NCBI RefSeq assembly: GCF_003415675.1
Contig: NZ_QFZK01000013.1
Span: forward strand, 32,683 to 96,682
Length of the DNA stretch: 64,000 nt
Reading direction: 5' to 3'
Source of the DNA: Rhodoferax lacus
Lineage (GTDB): Bacteria > Pseudomonadota > Gammaproteobacteria > Burkholderiales > Burkholderiaceae_C
The position numbers and the translations under genes are program-made. Below the pieces are notes generated by a model. That model made no database searches. It saw only the letters and a list, made by a program, of their open reading frames with translations, and had not been told where the DNA came from. Positions 63,183-64,000 of this stretch are shown here, piece after piece (position 1 is the stretch's first letter; each line of letters begins with the position of its first letter).

Positions 63183-63572
63183 CTAAGCCAGCAATTCCGC
63201 AGGCACATTGCCACCGTTGGCGGCGATGCGCGCCAGCACCTCTTTGCGCAGCCAGGTGTTCATGCTGGCCGAGTCCTCCATCAGGCTTTTGGCACAGCCC
63301 AGCTCGGTGGCCAGTTCCTTGCGTGCCGCCAGGCTGCTGTCCATGTCCAGCAGCTTCAACAAGTCCACGATGGAGGTCTGCCAGTTCAGCTTTTGCGGGT
63401 TGGCCGCTGCACGCTGCGCCAAGTGCGCCACCACGTCCACCGCCGCCATGGGCGTGGGCGCCGCTGGCGTGCCAGGCGTGGCCGTGACACTGGCGGGCAC
63501 ATCGGCGCTTGCCGCGGCAGCAGATGCCTTGCCCATGCCCAGCTTTTCAAGAATGGTGCTGAAAAATCCCAT
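63183..63572 (-). CDS. DUF3597 protein
   Basis: The ATG at 63572 follows AAGGAGCGCTTC. The 129-aa protein has a short N-terminal helix (MGFFSTILEKLGMGKA), an Ala/Pro/Thr linker and a conserved C-terminal domain (VDVVAHLAQRAAANPQKLNW, SIVDLLKLLDMDSSLAARKELATELG, LRKEVLARIAANGGNVPAEL), the LysM-associated DUF3597 pattern. Function unknown. It lies 29 bases upstream of the GlsB-like gene on the same strand. Confidence 0.82.
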   Translation of the reverse strand: MGFFSTILEKLGMGKASAAAASADVPASVTATPGTPAAPTPMAAVDVVAHLAQRAAANPQKLNWQTSIVDLLKLLDMDSSLAARKELATELGCAKSLMEDSASMNTWLRKEVLARIAANGGNVPAELLA

Positions 63573-63674
63573 GAAGCGCTCCTTGGACGAGATCGTGGAT
63601 GCAGGAAAATACCGATGCATGCTAGTGAGCGCATTCAGAGCACCCGTTGCGAAAGCGCAAGTTCACGCGGACCC

Positions 63675-63725
63675 TGGTACGCAGGTACAAGGCACGGAAT
63701 TTGCGTGCCTTGTACCTGCGTACCA
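63675..63725. repeat. 51-nt near-perfect hairpin in a divergent promoter region
   Basis: The 22-bp arms at 63675-63696 and 63704-63725 are exact complements, around the loop GAATTTG. The arms contain the repeated word GGTAC-(G)CAGGTAC. It lies between the start of the DUF3597 gene (63572) and the carboxylase ATG (63784). It has no U-tract. It may be a cruciform or transcript hairpin, an operator, or a remnant of a small mobile repeat. Confidence 0.8.
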
Positions 63726-63783
63726 AACGCCTGCTGAGCCAGACGAGACAAACCCTCTTTCCAACCCTTCACCCTGATTTGCC

Positions 63784-64000
63784 ATGAAAAAAATCAAAAG
63801 CATATTGGTCGCCAACCGCAGCGAAATCGCCATCCGCGTGCTCCGTGCCGCCTCCGAAATGGGGATACGCACTGTGGCCATCTACAGCAACGAAGACCGC
63901 TTCGCCCTGCACCGCTTCAAGGCCGATGAGTCGTACCTGGTGGGTGCGGGCAAGAAGCCGATCTCGGCCTACCTGGACATTGCCGACATCATCCGCATTG
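63784..64000 (+). CDS. pyc: Pyruvate carboxylase-like biotin carboxylase domain (partial)
   Basis: The frame starts at the ATG at 63784 and runs off the right edge after 72 codons. The peptide [20 protein letters not shown] and later [13 protein letters not shown] match the biotin carboxylase N-domain. The [11 protein letters not shown] segment is the pattern of pyruvate carboxylase rather than of AccC. The enzyme carboxylates pyruvate to oxaloacetate. An acyl-CoA carboxylase alpha subunit cannot be excluded from the start alone. Confidence 0.7.
   Translation, partial: MKKIKSILVANRSEIAIRVLRAASEMGIRTVAIYSNEDRFALHRFKADESYLVGAGKKPISAYLDIADIIRI

Overview
The window reads as a high-GC chromosome segment of a betaproteobacterium, most likely Comamonadaceae (Rhodoferax/Acidovorax/Polaromonas-like). 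The grounds are codon use, the protein families and a Comamonadaceae-style intergenic repeat. This is inference; no rRNA or tRNA gene is present to confirm it.

Layout. (1) 0-5.9 kb: inositol catabolic operon iolC-iolD-iolE-iolB (minus strand), with a partial gene at the left edge. Its missing dehydrogenase iolG and a likely RpiR-type regulator lie 45 kb away (51.4-53.4 kb). Both loci carry a GAA-N6-TTC palindrome near their promoters. (2) 6-10 kb: an HDOD protein, a PIN/AbrB toxin-antitoxin pair and katG. (3) 10.6-29.9 kb: a coherent 19-kb catabolic island. A ten-gene minus-strand operon encodes a DapA-family deaminase, an aldehyde dehydrogenase, a FAD amine oxidoreductase, a betaine/proline-type ABC transporter, a GlxA-type regulator, a proline-racemase-family enzyme and an ornithine-cyclodeaminase-family reductase. 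It diverges from a plus-strand set: a second, catalytically altered proline-racemase homologue, PurU, a LysR regulator, a Rieske oxygenase with its reductase, and a non-pyrrolysine MttB-family methyltransferase. Together these fit uptake and N-demethylation of a proline or hydroxyproline betaine, removal of the C1 units, and conversion of hydroxyproline to 2-oxoglutarate.

(4) 30-35.3 kb: a compositionally different block (visibly lower GC) with a short tyrosine recombinase, a small exported protein, a membrane chemoreceptor and an M48 lipoprotein protease. (5) 35.4-43.6 kb: an unusual chemosensory cluster. It has a NarX/NarL-like two-component pair, a soluble receptor with two signalling tips, a three-domain CheW, CheB, a CheA-derived fragment that lacks both the phospho-accepting part of P1 and the kinase, and a CheY-like protein. 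Two tandem 7-2-7 TACC inverted repeats precede the receptor gene. (6) 43.7-46.8 kb: an MFS permease, a D,D-carboxypeptidase and a DUF3592 protein. (7) 46.9-48.3 kb: a relic type I restriction-modification locus reduced to hsdR', hsdS', rhuM' and hsdM' pieces. (8) 48.5-51.4 kb: ahpC-ahpF and an antitoxin with a truncated ParE toxin. (9) 53.4-64 kb: a GAF/PAS/GGDEF/EAL protein with a FIST sensor, a LysR/MFS divergent pair, YebC, a giant TolA/TonB-like protein, small stress-type proteins, a near-perfect 51-nt hairpin and the start of a pyruvate-carboxylase-like gene.

The best candidates for something not already described are the betaine/hydroxyproline island (orphan MttB, proline-racemase homologue with Cys to Gly) and the rewired chemosensory cluster.
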